Assembly: GCA_033063855.1 (NCBI GenBank)
Contig: CP093829.1
Location: 5,342,243 to 5,406,242 of the forward strand
Source of the DNA: Smittia aterrima
Lineage: Eukaryota > Arthropoda > Insecta > Diptera > Chironomidae
Reading direction: 5' to 3'
DNA length: 64,000 nt
Part shown: one piece after another, positions 11,572 to 23,303 of the stretch
Layout: the number at the start of each line of letters is the position of its first letter
Numbering within the stretch: position 1 is the first letter of the stretch
Position numbers and translations under genes: made by a program
Notes under the pieces: model-generated
Told to the model about the DNA's origin: nothing
The model's input: the letters and a program-made list of their open reading frames with translations, nothing else
Databases searched by the model: none

Positions 11572-14500
11572 CTTTTTCTTAAATCGACGTAAAGACTCAA
11601 CTCAAATATTCATTCGGCTTCCGAGAATACCATCACATCCTTCGAGCTGTTCTCCGACAAGACATACAAGTCCCTCACATGCTTGCTCGTTCAACACCTC
11701 GAGCGAACGACAATAAAATAAGTCGCAAGTCGCAATAAATTTACGCGGTGAGCCAGCGAGACTTCATAAAAGAATCAATGTGATGCACTTTTAAATACAT
11801 TTTTATATTGCCATCAATTACTTTTTTCTCTGCTGCGGATATTTTTTTCGCTTTTATTTCTTTTTTCCATGTTCTCGCTCTCAGTCGCTCTGTCGGAGCA
11901 GTTTCGAGTTAAGCGCACTTAATAATAAATTTCGTGGCTTTATTTCGCTTTTTTAACGTTCCAATAATGCCCAGTAGCACTCGGTGTCGGTATTCAGTCT
12001 TAAAGATAATAAATTTTAAACCACTATGTGAGCTTCATCAGGTCCATCGCGTTGCAGCAACAAGAAAATTATCTACACTCACATGGCATCTTTCTCTTCT
12101 CTTAATTTCGCGAACAACGTTCAGTGCAACGAGAGAAAGAAGACAAAGCGAAGCGAAGATTAAACAAAACATGAATGAAAAGGCGAACAAGCAGAGGAAA
12201 AAATCGGCAAAGGGAATCAATAGAGTCAAGCGATGATTTATTGGTTTGTAGTTCATTCTTTTACTTCATTGTGTAAGCTCACCAAACATTCCCGAGCATT
12301 CTTTTTTTTTAATTATTTCGTAAGATTTCCAAACATTTCATGAAATTCAATTTAAAGAATTTCCACTGCCGGAGATGAAATCAGAAGCCCAGCGAGCAAG
12401 AGACTGTCATCAAACGAGCTTTGTTTGACTTAACTTCAGTAGCAACCCCAGAAGCTACTGCATCGACTTTTATTTACATTTTCAATTATAAATGGCAGAG
12501 AAGTGAGTGGAAAAATATCCGATTAATTTCCTGCTGTGTTTTTTTATGCGCGTGTAACATTCAGCGCCTCAACGACGATCCATTCATCGACTAAGCGCTG
12601 AGTGAGCTAATAAAAAATGATAAATAATCGACCACCCTCAGCAGCGCGGCATCATCATCCGTATAAATAAATATGTGAGAGCTATCTAACCCTCTACTCG
12701 CTCGCCCCCGTCCTCTTCTAATCTCTTCCTCAAACAGCGCCTTTCGACAAAATCACTTTCGTCAACATAAAAAGATTTTCATTTTCTCTGCTCGTTTTTT
12801 TATGAAAACAATTTCGGTCGACAAACGTCAATTGTGAGAGATTCGAATTCATCATGAAGTCCAATAAAGAAATGTTACTACATGTTGAGTTCATCTAAGC
12901 CTCTGCTGCACAAAAAAAGCTAAAGCAGCGGGCGGAGATAAATTGAATTAGTCGAGAAAAGAAGTCCAAATGAAACCAAAACACACGTGCAGTCGAGTAA
13001 AGTGAATTGCGGGACGACGTTTAATAACAGCGCAGCTACTCAGCTCATGATAGAGGAAGCGTGCGAAATATTAAGAGCGCCAATAAATTTCATGAAAGGA
13101 GACGAAGAGTTTCTTTTAAAAGGAGAACGAGATCGAGAGCTCTTTAAGCCGCAACCAGGAAGATTATTCGAGGGTGTTTTTAAATTTTATTAAAAGAAAC
13201 AAACCATAACATTTGAAGGGGAGGAAATATTTTTTATTAATAAATTGAGTTAATGTTGCCTTTGAGGACTTTTTATTCATATTTAAGCTAGCATTCTCTT
13301 CCTTGGTTTCATACTTGATTTATCGTCGTCACAATGCTCGTGAAATGGAATTCTTGTGTGTGTCGTGTCTTTACTTGACATCGCATGAAATTTCTTTTGA
13401 GTCGCCCAGGAGAAGAGAGATGCGTGCATGAGGCAGAAGAAGGAGAGAACTTCTTCACCCCTCAGACTGACTTTCCCTTTAAAAAATTGTGCATTCCTGC
13501 AAGTCGATTCAAGACTCTGCGCTTAACAAGAGAACAACATTGGTAAAGGGATTTTCAATCGTAATTTGAAGTCTTTAGCAACTCAAAACTCCTTCGAATG
13601 GAAAACCCGACAAAGATTTCTCAAAAGAAACATTTCAACTCACAGCAGCAAAAATTTTACAGTCAGGCGAGTTTAAATGTGGGATACGGAAAAATGTTTT
13701 TTATATTTCATACCCCAAAGGATTTTTCTCTCCGCTTTGCATCAAATTGAACCGATGCACGTGACTTTTTAGCGAAGGCTACCCTTGAATCTTTTCAGAT
13801 AAAAAAAACATTTTAAATGATGTTTCTCCTCGGATGAAGCGAAGCGGGCGGAGAGGATGAAAGATTGAGCAAAAAATGACTTTCGAAACTGCTATCGAAT
13901 CGATTTTCTTCCTCCGTGAGCTGTCCTAAAAGTTAATCATTCTTTATTGCAGTAGTTTCGTGCCGGCATTTATTTCCTTGCGCGCCCAAGCATTTAAAGG
14001 ATTCTTTATACTCGGACTCTTATCATCAATCTTAAGAGAGTTCATGAATTGTTTATGATTGAATTTAGTTCCGTTATGATAAGCCGAGAAGTCTGAGATC
14101 GTCTGGAATGTTTTACGATCAACAAAAGTAAAGAGTTTGAAGCTCCTTAAAGCTTCAATCTGTCGCTTTAAAATGAAGAGCGCATCATCAAGACGTGATT
14201 GCGTTAAATCGCTTTCATCCCCACGCGAAACATCGTTTCCACGTTTTCTAATTTAAAGCGTTCCAACCAACGAGCTTCACGACTTAATTCTAAGACATTC
14301 TCGAGTCGCTCTTCAGTCTTTTCGAGCGAGAACGATTCTCAACCCTTTCATTAACAGCTTAAATTGTTCGTAAGTTATGGTTGCGTGTTGTACGGCGAAA
14401 AGCCATTTATTTCAACATTTAATTGCTGTATTTTCATCTCCTTAAGCCAGCTTCATGAGGCGTAAAGAGCGGAGAGGTAAATTGTGCTGAAGAGTCAGGG

Positions 14501-17034
14501 AATAATTTAATTGTGGAAAGGCTTAACAAAGCAATAAATTTCCTATCCAAAAAAGCGTTTTGAGACGACGAGAGTTGTTGAAAGGATTGAGGCGAAGATG
14601 TTTACGCATTTGAATGTCTAAATCAAAATAATCTCGGAAAGGATTTTCGCTGATATTTTCATTCAACTCTAATTACTGCGCATTCTCGATCGAATCCGCG
14701 ACAGTCGTAATATTTATTCGAACTGAAGGATGTGTAATTGAAAATAATTTCCATTTAATGTGTGTTTGCTCAACGTTCCCAAAAAAAATATCTTCCCTCG
14801 CGAGAAAATCATTTTTTTTCCTTCTTTTGTTTGATATTAAGAGAAAATGTTTTTCTCTTTTATTGCCTTTTTATTGTTGCGTTTTATTATTGGCTTTGAG
14901 ATCGCTACTTCGTCTTTATGAACAGTGAGGATGGCAGTCGAATTGATGCATATGAAATTTAATCGCGTTTAATTTCTTGTAACATTCTTTTTCGTTGGAT
15001 TTGATTGCGATTGCGAGTTTTTGTTGCTTGAGTCAGGGAGGAGATTGTGGAAGACAGACGGCAACATTAATGCAAATAACTGAGGGTTGAAGCGAAGTCG
15101 ATTTATTTCTCTTAATTTGTGATTTTATTGGAGTTTTTTTTGTAATGACAAACTTTAAATTAATTTAAGGTTCTTTGAGATAAATTGAAATTTTTAGATG
15201 ACTTTGAAATTGTTTTGGCTTCGCGAGACTCATAAGCGATCGATGACGAATTGATTGATTAACAGTTAAGCCTTCCGAGATTCTCAGGAAAAATCCTTCT
15301 CGTCTTTTACTGGCGCGTTCAATAAGAATTTCGCAAACTCTCGTGGGAAGATAAACTGACAGGCTCGAGCTTGTTGATGTAAATGGTGACGAACATGGAA
15401 ATCTTTTCAGTTTCGGAGAATCGTTGAGAAGTCTTTCGAGTCAACTCGTTTTCAAATCTTAAGCAATCAACTGCAACTGCTGATTGATGTGATGCAAATT
15501 ACGTGAGAAACAAATGAAGTGAATCATGTAAAGTAGAACTCATTAAAATTAAGTTGAGTTCGACCTTCAGTAAGTCAGCTCAGGTCGTTGTTTGCTCATC
15601 TTTTACAAGATCTATCTAATAAAACTCTTCAAGACAACAATTTCACGCTCACATGATTTTCTCTACAAAATCAATTTCGCCCTCGCCAAATTCCTTATGA
15701 AAAAACTGAAATTCCTTAAAGATTTAAAACTCTGAGTGATTTATCCTTCTCTCAGAGCAATCAAGTTTTTATTGCAATTGCAGAAGAATTTTTTTTCGAT
15801 TGCTGCAACCCCCTTCACAGCAGAAAATCGTTTCTAATCAAGGAAATTTCGCGAGACGCTACTTAAACACGCTGAAATATTATCTCAATTCTTTTCCTCT
15901 CAGTTTATAAACCGAGGGTGGATTGTCTATCTCTCTCGCCGCGACTCACCGTGAAGCCGAACTTTGGAGGGCTGTTAAATTTATTGATGAATCAAATCAG
16001 ATGGGAGCAATTTAAATGCTGCACGAACAACAAAAGGAGAAACGCCGCCGTCGTACGAGATAAAAATTATCGTTATTCTCCTAAATGGATTATTGCAATT
16101 GCACGGTCTCTATCTTTCCCATCCAAGACGAGGCCGTAAACATTTTACCTCTCGCACAAGGAGAAGGGAGAGGAAAATTAAAATAAAAAACAATATGCGA
16201 TTGAGAGATGAAGGAAATTGTTGTTTTTATTTTCCTTCCACGGCTGCGATTCGAGTGAGTTAGTTAAGGGTTCAAATTAATTAAAATTAAATGATTTCCT
16301 TTAACCAAAAAGGGAAGAAAGAAACTCTTTTTCTGTCTGGACTAAAATTGAAATATTCACTCGAATGATGACATCACAACAGATAATTAATCGCTAGTTA
16401 ATGAGTGACACGTTTCGAGTTTTTCATTTCGCAATTGAAAAATTAATTGAAAAAAGTTCACGTGAGTAGTGTTTTTCATTTTATAAATGAAGTAATTAAA
16501 TCGAATAATTATGATGTTTTTGTTTATTAAGCATTTATTATTAATTAAACATATGATAAATGTATCAGTTTTTGAGTTTTTTGTTTTGCACAAATGAGCT
16601 GCTCGATTTCGCATTTCGATCAGCTCATGAAAGTAATTAAGAGTCGGTTTGTTGTTTTTCTGTTCAGAGATTTGCGAGGCGCAATCGAAAATATTATTCA
16701 CAAAAGTTATTTTTTAATTAAAAGCTCAAGCTTTATCGGTTGACAATTATGCGGATTGAAGCACGAGCTGAATCGGCGATTGATGTTTAACTTGAAATCT
16801 ATCAGTTCGACTTTGATAAAATGAATTCATCGACTTGAGTAGTTCAAAGAATTTTCATTTGTGGGTCTCCTTCGATGAGTTAAAAAGCTTCGTCGTGACT
16901 ATCAAGACGAGTAGCGGTAAGTCTTCAATCAGGTCACACTTTGTTTGTTTTAAAATATTTTATTTAGACAATTTTATCGTTAAGTCGTGCATTTGCAATT
17001 TAAAGGAAGAAAAGTGAAGTTAATTTGACTGTCT
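11572..17034. other. Gene-free stretch between array 1 and the carbonic anhydrase gene
   Basis: No recognisable coding sequence. It contains one copy of the 32-bp dispersed repeat (16135-16166) and, close to the gene, a possible 51-bp untranslated-region intron (16917-16967). Otherwise AT-rich, non-repetitive sequence that could include regulatory DNA for the carbonic anhydrase gene. Confidence 0.55.
16135..16166 (+). repeat. Copy 1 of a 32-bp dispersed repeat
   Basis: CGTAAAC, four variable bases, then a 21-base block containing ACCTCTCGCACAAGGAGAAG. The same arrangement recurs at 52251-52282 in the same orientation. Flanks are not alike. It may be a fragment of a dispersed element or a shared regulatory site. 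Confidence 0.6.
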
Positions 17035-17041
17035 CTTATCA
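17035..17041 (-). promoter_or_regulatory. GATA-factor-like site upstream of the carbonic anhydrase gene
   Basis: CTTATCA reads TGATAAG on the minus strand, a full WGATAR match, about 60 bp before the presumed start of transcription. GATA factors commonly drive insect gut genes. A second TGATAA occurs at 16814-16819. Short motifs like this are frequent by chance, so the role is inference. Confidence 0.25.
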
Positions 17042-17068
17042 CTCGTTTAATTTACTACATTTTCTCCT

Positions 17069-17075
17069 TATAAAT
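17069..17075 (+). promoter_or_regulatory. TATA box of the carbonic anhydrase gene
   Basis: TATAAAT lies 42 bp before the ATG. An initiator-like TCACTT with its A at 17101 is at the expected distance of about 32 bp. This would give a 5' UTR of only about 10 nt. An alternative is that transcription starts further upstream and this TATA is fortuitous. Confidence 0.5.
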
Positions 17076-17110
17076 TGAAAGTGCACGATTCAAATATTTC
17101 ACTTTTAAAA

Positions 17111-18121
17111 ATGAAGTTCTTATGGTTAATAGTTTCATTTCTTTCGTTGTCAAATTCGTTTGAAGTGAAGGTTTCACCAAAATTTCTTTCTGAGGATCTT
17201 ATTCTCGATAATTTTGGAAGAGCTGAAGGTCCCGAATATTCTTTCAACGAAGGCGATGAGTTTGGTCCAAGTAATTGGTGGAAAATCAATGCAAACTGCA
17301 ATGGATCTCAACAGAGTCCAGTGAATCTTGTGGATAGGAATTTGGTTCTGCCAAACTATTTTCAGCCACGTCTGAAATTCGAAGGAGTCTATGCGAAGCC
17401 AAAGTCAGTCAAAGCGATCAACACTGGACACGCAATGTCGGCTCAACTCAAATTTGCAGATGAACAAACCGTGAAGATCAGTGGAGGTCCACTTTGTGGG
17501 ACATACGTCTTAAACAATATTCATTGGCATTGGGGTGAGAAAGACAGTCAAGGAAGTGAACACACTTTGAACGGCAAAGTTTACTCCGCTGAAGCTCATT
17601 TCGTTTTTTGGAATTCAAAGTTTGGTGAGTAAAATAAATTTGTTTCTTAGAATTTAATTTTAATTTCCTCTGAAGCTTCTCTCGAAAAGGCTGCAGCTGA
17701 ACCAAATGGCTTGTCAGTCATTGCATTCTTCTATCAAGTTGACAAAAGAGCTGAAGACATCAAAGCGTTCCAGTTCATTCCGAGCATCACCGAAGCTCAC
17801 TCTGAAGTCGAGAACTCTACGAATACCTTCAGAGTCGCTGATCTCATCAGATCTGAATTCTTTCAATATCTTAGCTACGAAGGCTCTTTGACAACACCCA
17901 ATTGCTATGAGACCGTCACTTGGATCGTTTCAAAAAGTATTTTGAGAATAAATCCTTCGGATCTTGCTCGACTCAGGACATTGAAAAATGAAAAAGGTGA
18001 ACTCTTGACGAAGAACTGGAGACCACTTCAAAATTTGAATCGAAGGAAAATCACTGCTTACTCTGCATGGAGGAAAAACAAAAAAAGCTTTGTGAATGAT
18101 GTGTTTGAGTTGGAAAATTGA
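17111..18121 (+). CDS. Secreted alpha-carbonic anhydrase, two coding exons (17111-17624 and 17676-18121)
   Basis: Catalyses reversible CO2 hydration to bicarbonate; a secreted form would act outside the cell or in a gut or haemolymph compartment. The spliced product is 319 residues. Residues 1-16 look like a signal peptide, followed by about 26 residues of N-terminal extension and then the alpha-CA domain. Zinc ligands are His138, His140 (IHWHWG) and His163 (EAHFVFWN). The proton-shuttle His is His107 (NTGHAM), the Glu106 equivalent is Glu150 (GSEHT) and the Thr199 equivalent is Thr244 (LTTPNC). Cys63 and Cys248 sit where secreted alpha-CAs form their disulfide. Possible N-glycosylation sites are Asn64 (NGS) and Asn218 (NST). 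No hydrophobic C-terminal tail is present, so a GPI anchor is unlikely. The first ATG after the TATA box is used because it begins the signal peptide. The intron is phase 1 with donor GTGAGT; the earlier AG at 17649-17650 would bring a stop, so 17675 is taken as the acceptor end. Residues aligned with human CA II Gln92 and His122 are Asn136 and Phe166. All core catalytic residues are intact. The orthologue within the insect CA family cannot be named. Confidence 0.95.
17625..17675 (+). other. Intron of the carbonic anhydrase gene, 51 bp
   Basis: It begins GTGAGT and ends CTGAAG. Splicing joins Phe171 to a split Ala172 codon and restores the family pattern from NSKF into the SLEKA segment before NGLSVIAFF. 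Reading through without splicing meets a stop at 17630. The tract before the acceptor is T-rich. The size is typical of minimal insect introns. Confidence 0.92.
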
Positions 18122-18197
18122 TTTAATTAGAAAACTCTTCTCTCCTTGGATTTGACAATCATGCAATCAATGAGCAACTTTTACGCCTCCGCTGTCT

Positions 18198-18203
18198 AAT
18201 AAA
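18198..18203 (+). terminator. Polyadenylation signal of the carbonic anhydrase gene
   Basis: AATAAA lies 77 bp after the TGA stop and is followed within about 30 bp by a GT-rich stretch (TTTGTGTG), the usual layout of a cleavage and polyadenylation site. The predicted 3' UTR is about 100 nt. Confidence 0.7.
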
Positions 18204-21200
18204 TCACTTTGTGTGACGTCTGTCCTTTCTAATATATCAATCAGTGTAATCCTCGTGATCACGTTGAGGAAGTTTCTTGTTTTTATTTGCTGTAGAAATA
18301 TTAATAATTACAAATCGGCGCATTTAATGTCAACATTCCTAATTTTCTAGCGTGAGAGAGCGAAACAAGTTGCAATGATTTAAAGCCAGCCGGCTTAGAT
18401 TGTCGTCTCAAGGCATTTGATCACGCTCACCTCACGATGAACAAACGCTCGACGTGCTTTGCTTGCAGCTTTTCTTTCCGCCGCTCGTACTCGCGAATCA
18501 TGAACGACAGTAAAAACTGTTTATCATCCCAAATAATTATTTAATGCCAGTTATCGATTTATTGCGACACTCGCCTCACTGTAGAGACTCGAAGCAGATA
18601 CCAGAAACGAGCAATTATAAATGACTTAACGATTCCTGTTCATTGCAATTGTTAAATTGTATCGTTAACTCGTATGGCGAGTCGTTGCTTGATGCAGAAC
18701 CAGTTTGAGATTATCGTCAAAATTCTTCGAGAAAATAATTTTTGTGACAAGAGAATTTCAATCAAATTCACATTCGTGCACAACGAAACTTCCTTTAAAG
18801 ACATCAAAGCGATGCAACCGACATATTAAAGCTGCTTATGACGAATGTGAAGTTGTGTCGCTAAAACTTTTCGTCTCGATAGCAAAATTTATTCTCGAAA
18901 CAAAAACGAAAGTCAAATCACACATCGAAGCGACAAAGCTAACGCTCGCAAATTCACTTTTGCATTTCCATTCTCATCTTCTTGAGTATTCAGCATGCAC
19001 ATCGCAGATGAAACATGCATTAAGTTGGCACATCGCAAGTGAACTCGAGAGAGAGAAAAAGGTCAAGTGCATCGCAACATTCGATTGTTGTACACGTTCA
19101 CACTGAGCTAGAGCTTAGTTTCTACGTCGAAAATTTTAAATTACTCATTCAAATTGTCAGCAGCTTTGCTTTGAAGGGTTTTTCTTGCTTTGACATTAAA
19201 CGATGGTAAATTCGCTACGCCTCATAAACAGGAATCGTGACGCAGCTGAAGCCGCGCAACCCTTTCGTGAGATGACGACGAAAGAAAAGAAAAAAGAATT
19301 TCTTTTCGCTGGGGAGTTTTAGAGTTAATTAAGTGTGCGAAATAATTAAGTAAATGACTTCTGTTGAGTCAATTAAAAGAGAGTCGCAAAGAGGAATTTG
19401 TCATAAATTTGTTGAAAGGCATTTATTGGATTAGATTCCGCTCTGCCGCTGCCAACGTACAATCGAAACGTGTAACAAAAGAGATTGCTCTGGAACACCA
19501 CAAACGAATGGCAACATAATGCCTCATAATTTCAAATTCAAAATCCAATAATAAGTTTAATAATACACCACGACAGATCGCAATCACACACAACACACAA
19601 AGCCATCAACCCCACCCGAAGACAGAAGCCAATTTAATTTATATTGAAAGGAAAGGAATTGACTCGCAACACCATGCACAGTTGTATCGGCAGTTGGAAG
19701 GAAATCTCGGCGATGGTGATGGAAGGTGATGCAATCAGAAGGAAAAAGGGGGAAAGCGTAAGCAAAGAGTCGAACGAGAGGATTCAACTCTGCGTCGTGT
19801 ACGTTTCGACGAGAAGAAAACTGTTACATAAATAATAGAAAAAAAGAAGAATAAAAGGAATCAAATAAATATTTTACAATGTGCGCCACACAATTTTTGT
19901 AATTCAAAAATCTTTTCGAGGATTTTCCTTTCTCGAGATCGATCGAAAACCTTGAACCATTGCACAACTTGTTCGAACACACATTTTTCTGAGGTTTCAA
20001 AACGCACACGCACGTTTAATAAAATTATAAAATAGAAGAAGGGCGAATCTCTGAGCAAGCTGTTACGACCTGATTTCTCTGATCGTAGGAAAAATATTTC
20101 TCGAACACATCTTGGAAGACTTTTCATTTCCCAAGCTCAAAAACTTTAATTTTTTATTGCTTGTTTTGTGGAGTTTGAGTGTTCGCGATGTGTGTTGTTT
20201 GAAAGGGGGAGAGAGAACATAATTTGCATATGTGAAAAACATTTCCACATTACGCACATGACTAAGCCATGATTATGGATTTTTACGACCGCAAAACAAA
20301 AGTGATACGAGAGTGAGAGAGAGAGAGACCAACTGATGACACTACCGCAATTAGAATTTCAATGCACATTCAGAAAATCTGCTCGCGTCGTTATTTGCAG
20401 CGTCTAAAATTAATTACATCAACTTTTCCAACTCAATCGGTTGTGACGTGATTAGAGCGTCAAGTGATAAACATTCCGAAAGCTCGCTCTTTACACTTCA
20501 AACTATCATCGTCGTTCGCCCCGTAAAATGCCGAAACTTATCAGGAAAGAATGTGATAATGAATTTTGCTGACGGGCAGAAGTTCAAGCGAAGGTATGGC
20601 AAACGTTTTTTTGGTGAGAATCTCCCGAGGTGGGGTTGGGAAGTCTCAGACAATAAAAAACGAATTTCATTTTACTTTTTCCGATGACCATCGCACTTTT
20701 TATGTCGCTGAACAAATCCTTTCACTCTCTTAGTTCTCGAAATTTTATTTCCCATGTGTGAACGTCGGCGAGGGGATGAAGTGAACGATAAGAGCACTCA
20801 AAGCCGATCTCGAAAGTCATCAGCGATAAGAAAGTTTGAGTGGATTCTCTTTGCTCTTTGAGCAATGTTTATTTTATAGCTTTTGCTGTCGATCTCTTAA
20901 CATCCCCAGTTCAAATCAAATAATTGGCCTTTTCTATTATTAAATGAAGATAAATAGCTTGCGTTCAAATGAAAATCAAATCCCCGATAAACACAATGTC
21001 TTGCTCGATGATATTACGGCTTTATTGTTCAATGATTGTTCGCATCTCACTCCTCGGACATTAAGACTTTACACACAGCTCTCTTGATGAGATTTTCTTT
21101 TCCTGTTGATCGGACAACGAGGAGTGGCAAACGTGGAAGTTAAACAAACTGTGGGAGTTTTATTGCGAAACATTTTTCGGACAATCATCTTTCCGGGTGT

Positions 21201-22381
21201 GATGGAATATAAAGGGCAGATCCGATCCGATTATTTGATGTGCGGCGTTTCTTTTCTATTTCGGGATCAACTTCATTAACTTCTCTTTCTCTCTGTTTCA
21301 GGTCACTCGGAGGTTTTCCTTATGTTAGAATTAATCTCGAGCGAGGGGTGGACGAACATCTGATGTCTTTCTCAATTTTCTGCTTACAGGTTGTTTTCCC
21401 ATTCGAAGCCAGTAGCTGATTGTCATCAGCTAAAAGTCTTATGACGCAACAGCTAAACTTTACGACCCAGTCGAGGTCATCACTTTTCCTTAAATCTCCT
21501 CTCTCTCTCATCGGTAAATTAACGACTGCGTGTCAAAATCGCTTTTATCGCTTCTCGAGGATTGTTAACACTTGATTTCCCATTTGACTTGGTATCGTTA
21601 ATTAACGGATAGTTTTAATCATAATGAATCTGACATGTTTGTAAAACTGGGTGAGGCTGAGTCGAAACAACATTTCATTACCAGAGGAGAGAGTTAGAGA
21701 AGAACTTTATGCCGAAAACGTGTTTCCATTTCGATTACATTCGACGCTCTCCGGTCTATTCTTATCTTGTTAGAAGGATTAAGATAAATTAGACTGATAT
21801 TGTGCGTTTGTTGTGTCGAAATCGAGAGAAAGAAAGAAAATCGGAAACGAAAAGAAGAAGAAATCTTCTGGGACTTTGTTTGAGTCGCTTTGCGCTTTTC
21901 TTCCGCTCGATAATGTTAGATGATTCAACTCTCATGTTTTATCTTTCCTTTAATTGATTACGATATGAATGGAGAAGCTTCTGAAATGCTTCCTCCTTCA
22001 CCTCGATAATAACAAAACAAGTAAGAAGTATCAAATTGAAATTTCTTTTGCAATAATTCCACAGACGGAAGCGACTCGATCTCACGTTTTATCAATTTTT
22101 CTTCCCCTCACACTCTTCAACTTTATATCATCTTCCTTATATTTATTGCTAAATTGCTCAACATTGTAATCTTATATAGAAAATATATCGGGCAATAATA
22201 TTTGTTGTTTCCTCCGTTCGCTTCACCTCGGCGAAACGTGGAAATTCAAGTGAGTGTATTGTATGAGTTGGGCAATAAAACATAATAAACATCAGAGTCT
22301 GGAAATAGATACGCACACGATATGTAATGTGTTTGCTGAGCTCCACGCTGATTGTGCTCGGGAGGGGATATTGTAGAGTTG
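18204..22381. other. Gene-free stretch between the carbonic anhydrase gene and array 2
   Basis: I see no coding region or mobile element. One GA tract lies at 20315-20328. The longest open frame (18705-19106) has no recognisable motif and a low-complexity composition. Confidence 0.55.
20315..20328. repeat. GA microsatellite
   Basis: Seven GA repeats, preceded by GAGAGT. Confidence 0.65.
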
Positions 22382-22572
22382 AAAAAAAAAGATTTTAGCA
22401 GGAAAGTTATATTCTGTTGTTGGGATTCGAACCCAGGAACTTTCAACTGTGTACTTGGTCTTCCAAACGAAGATTTTTTCTCAACTAGAATTCGTTTAAT
22501 TTTATTCTGGCTAAATCTCTATCGTTTTCAAAAACTACTTGCCAGGATTTTTTTTTATTTTTTCGATTCAAA
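22382..22572 (-). repeat. Array 2 unit A: B-box repeat, inverted relative to array 1
   Basis: On the minus strand it carries GGTTCGAATCCC (22422-22433) inside a 24-nt stretch (22420-22443) identical to array 1 unit 1 (10305-10328). Upstream is a hairpin with TCTTC pairing GAAGA around GTTTG, then the leader GATTTAGCC. A T9 run on the minus strand (22382-22390) follows the B box. No good A box is seen at tRNA spacing. Confidence 0.7.
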
Positions 22573-22604
22573 AATTTGTTAAAAAAAATGTGAAATTAGT
22601 GACT

Positions 22605-22770
22605 AAGTAGAGAAATAAAAAATTAATCAAAATAAATGCAAGAACTATGATTTTTTTGGTTGGGATTCGAACCCATACTCAATTTACAAATCTCATGGGC
22701 TTCCAAATGAAGTTTCTATAAAGTTTACTTGAAACACTTATAATTAAGGTTCGGCTTATTCTAAATCATT
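22605..22770 (-). repeat. Array 2 unit B: B-box repeat
   Basis: Minus-strand B box at 22662-22673 (GGTTCGAATCCC). CTTCATTTGGAAG hairpin upstream and AAGCCGAA leader. T6 run (22617-22622) about 40 nt after the B box. It is the most divergent unit in the leader region. Confidence 0.62.
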
Positions 22771-22866
22771 TATTTCAAAGAACGGCATACTTGTTTCAGG
22801 AAATATTTTCAGTTGTGCAATTTACGAGTTTGACCAAGAAATTTCTTAAATAAATGTAGAATTAGG

Positions 22867-23060
22867 AAAAAAAATTGATCATATGCAAGTAATAAGTTGA
22901 ACTTTTTTTTGGGATTCGAACCCATTCTCTTTTACTTGGTCTACCAAGTGAAGTTTTTTTTCCCAATTAGAATTCGTCTAATTTTAATTCGGCTAAAACT
23001 CTATCGTTTTCTAAATACAACTTGGCAGGATGGAAAAAGTTTTTCATTTTTCCAGTTCAA
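22867..23060 (-). repeat. Array 2 unit C: B-box repeat
   Basis: Minus-strand B box at 22911-22922; T8 run at 22867-22874. Leader TTTTAGCCGAATTAAAATTA closely resembles unit A. The hairpin is weakened (CTTCACTTGGTAG). Confidence 0.65.
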
Positions 23061-23067
23061 AAGTTTA

Positions 23068-23298
23068 TTAAAAAAAAATAATTCAGAAACAAAATGCAAA
23101 AATTCATGGTGAATGCATATCATCAATTAGGTATATTTTTGGTAGGGATTCGAACCCATGCTTGCCCAACTTTTATTGACTTCCAAATGAAGTCCATTTT
23201 CAGTCAAAACACTTCAAATTCTATTTCGGCTAAATCTCTATCGTTTTCTAAAAACAACTTGGCAGGAAGGATTTTTTTTAAATTTTTCCAATTCAAAA
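23068..23298 (-). repeat. Array 2 unit D: B-box repeat with strong hairpin
   Basis: Minus-strand B box at 23145-23156. Hairpin GACTTC/GAAGTC with loop ATTTG pairs over 6 bp. TGACTGAAAATGG is one mismatch from an A-box consensus. T runs lie at 23098-23102 and 23071-23078. Near-identical to unit E over most of its length. Confidence 0.68.
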
Positions 23299-23303
23299 GT
23301 TAA

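Noticed and set aside
22352..23303. Three similar open frames on the + strand (22352-22582, 22897-23112, 23094-23303) that share peptide patterns
   Set aside because: They read through the array 2 repeat units on the non-tRNA-like strand. Their likeness is due to DNA repetition, and they contain no domain.
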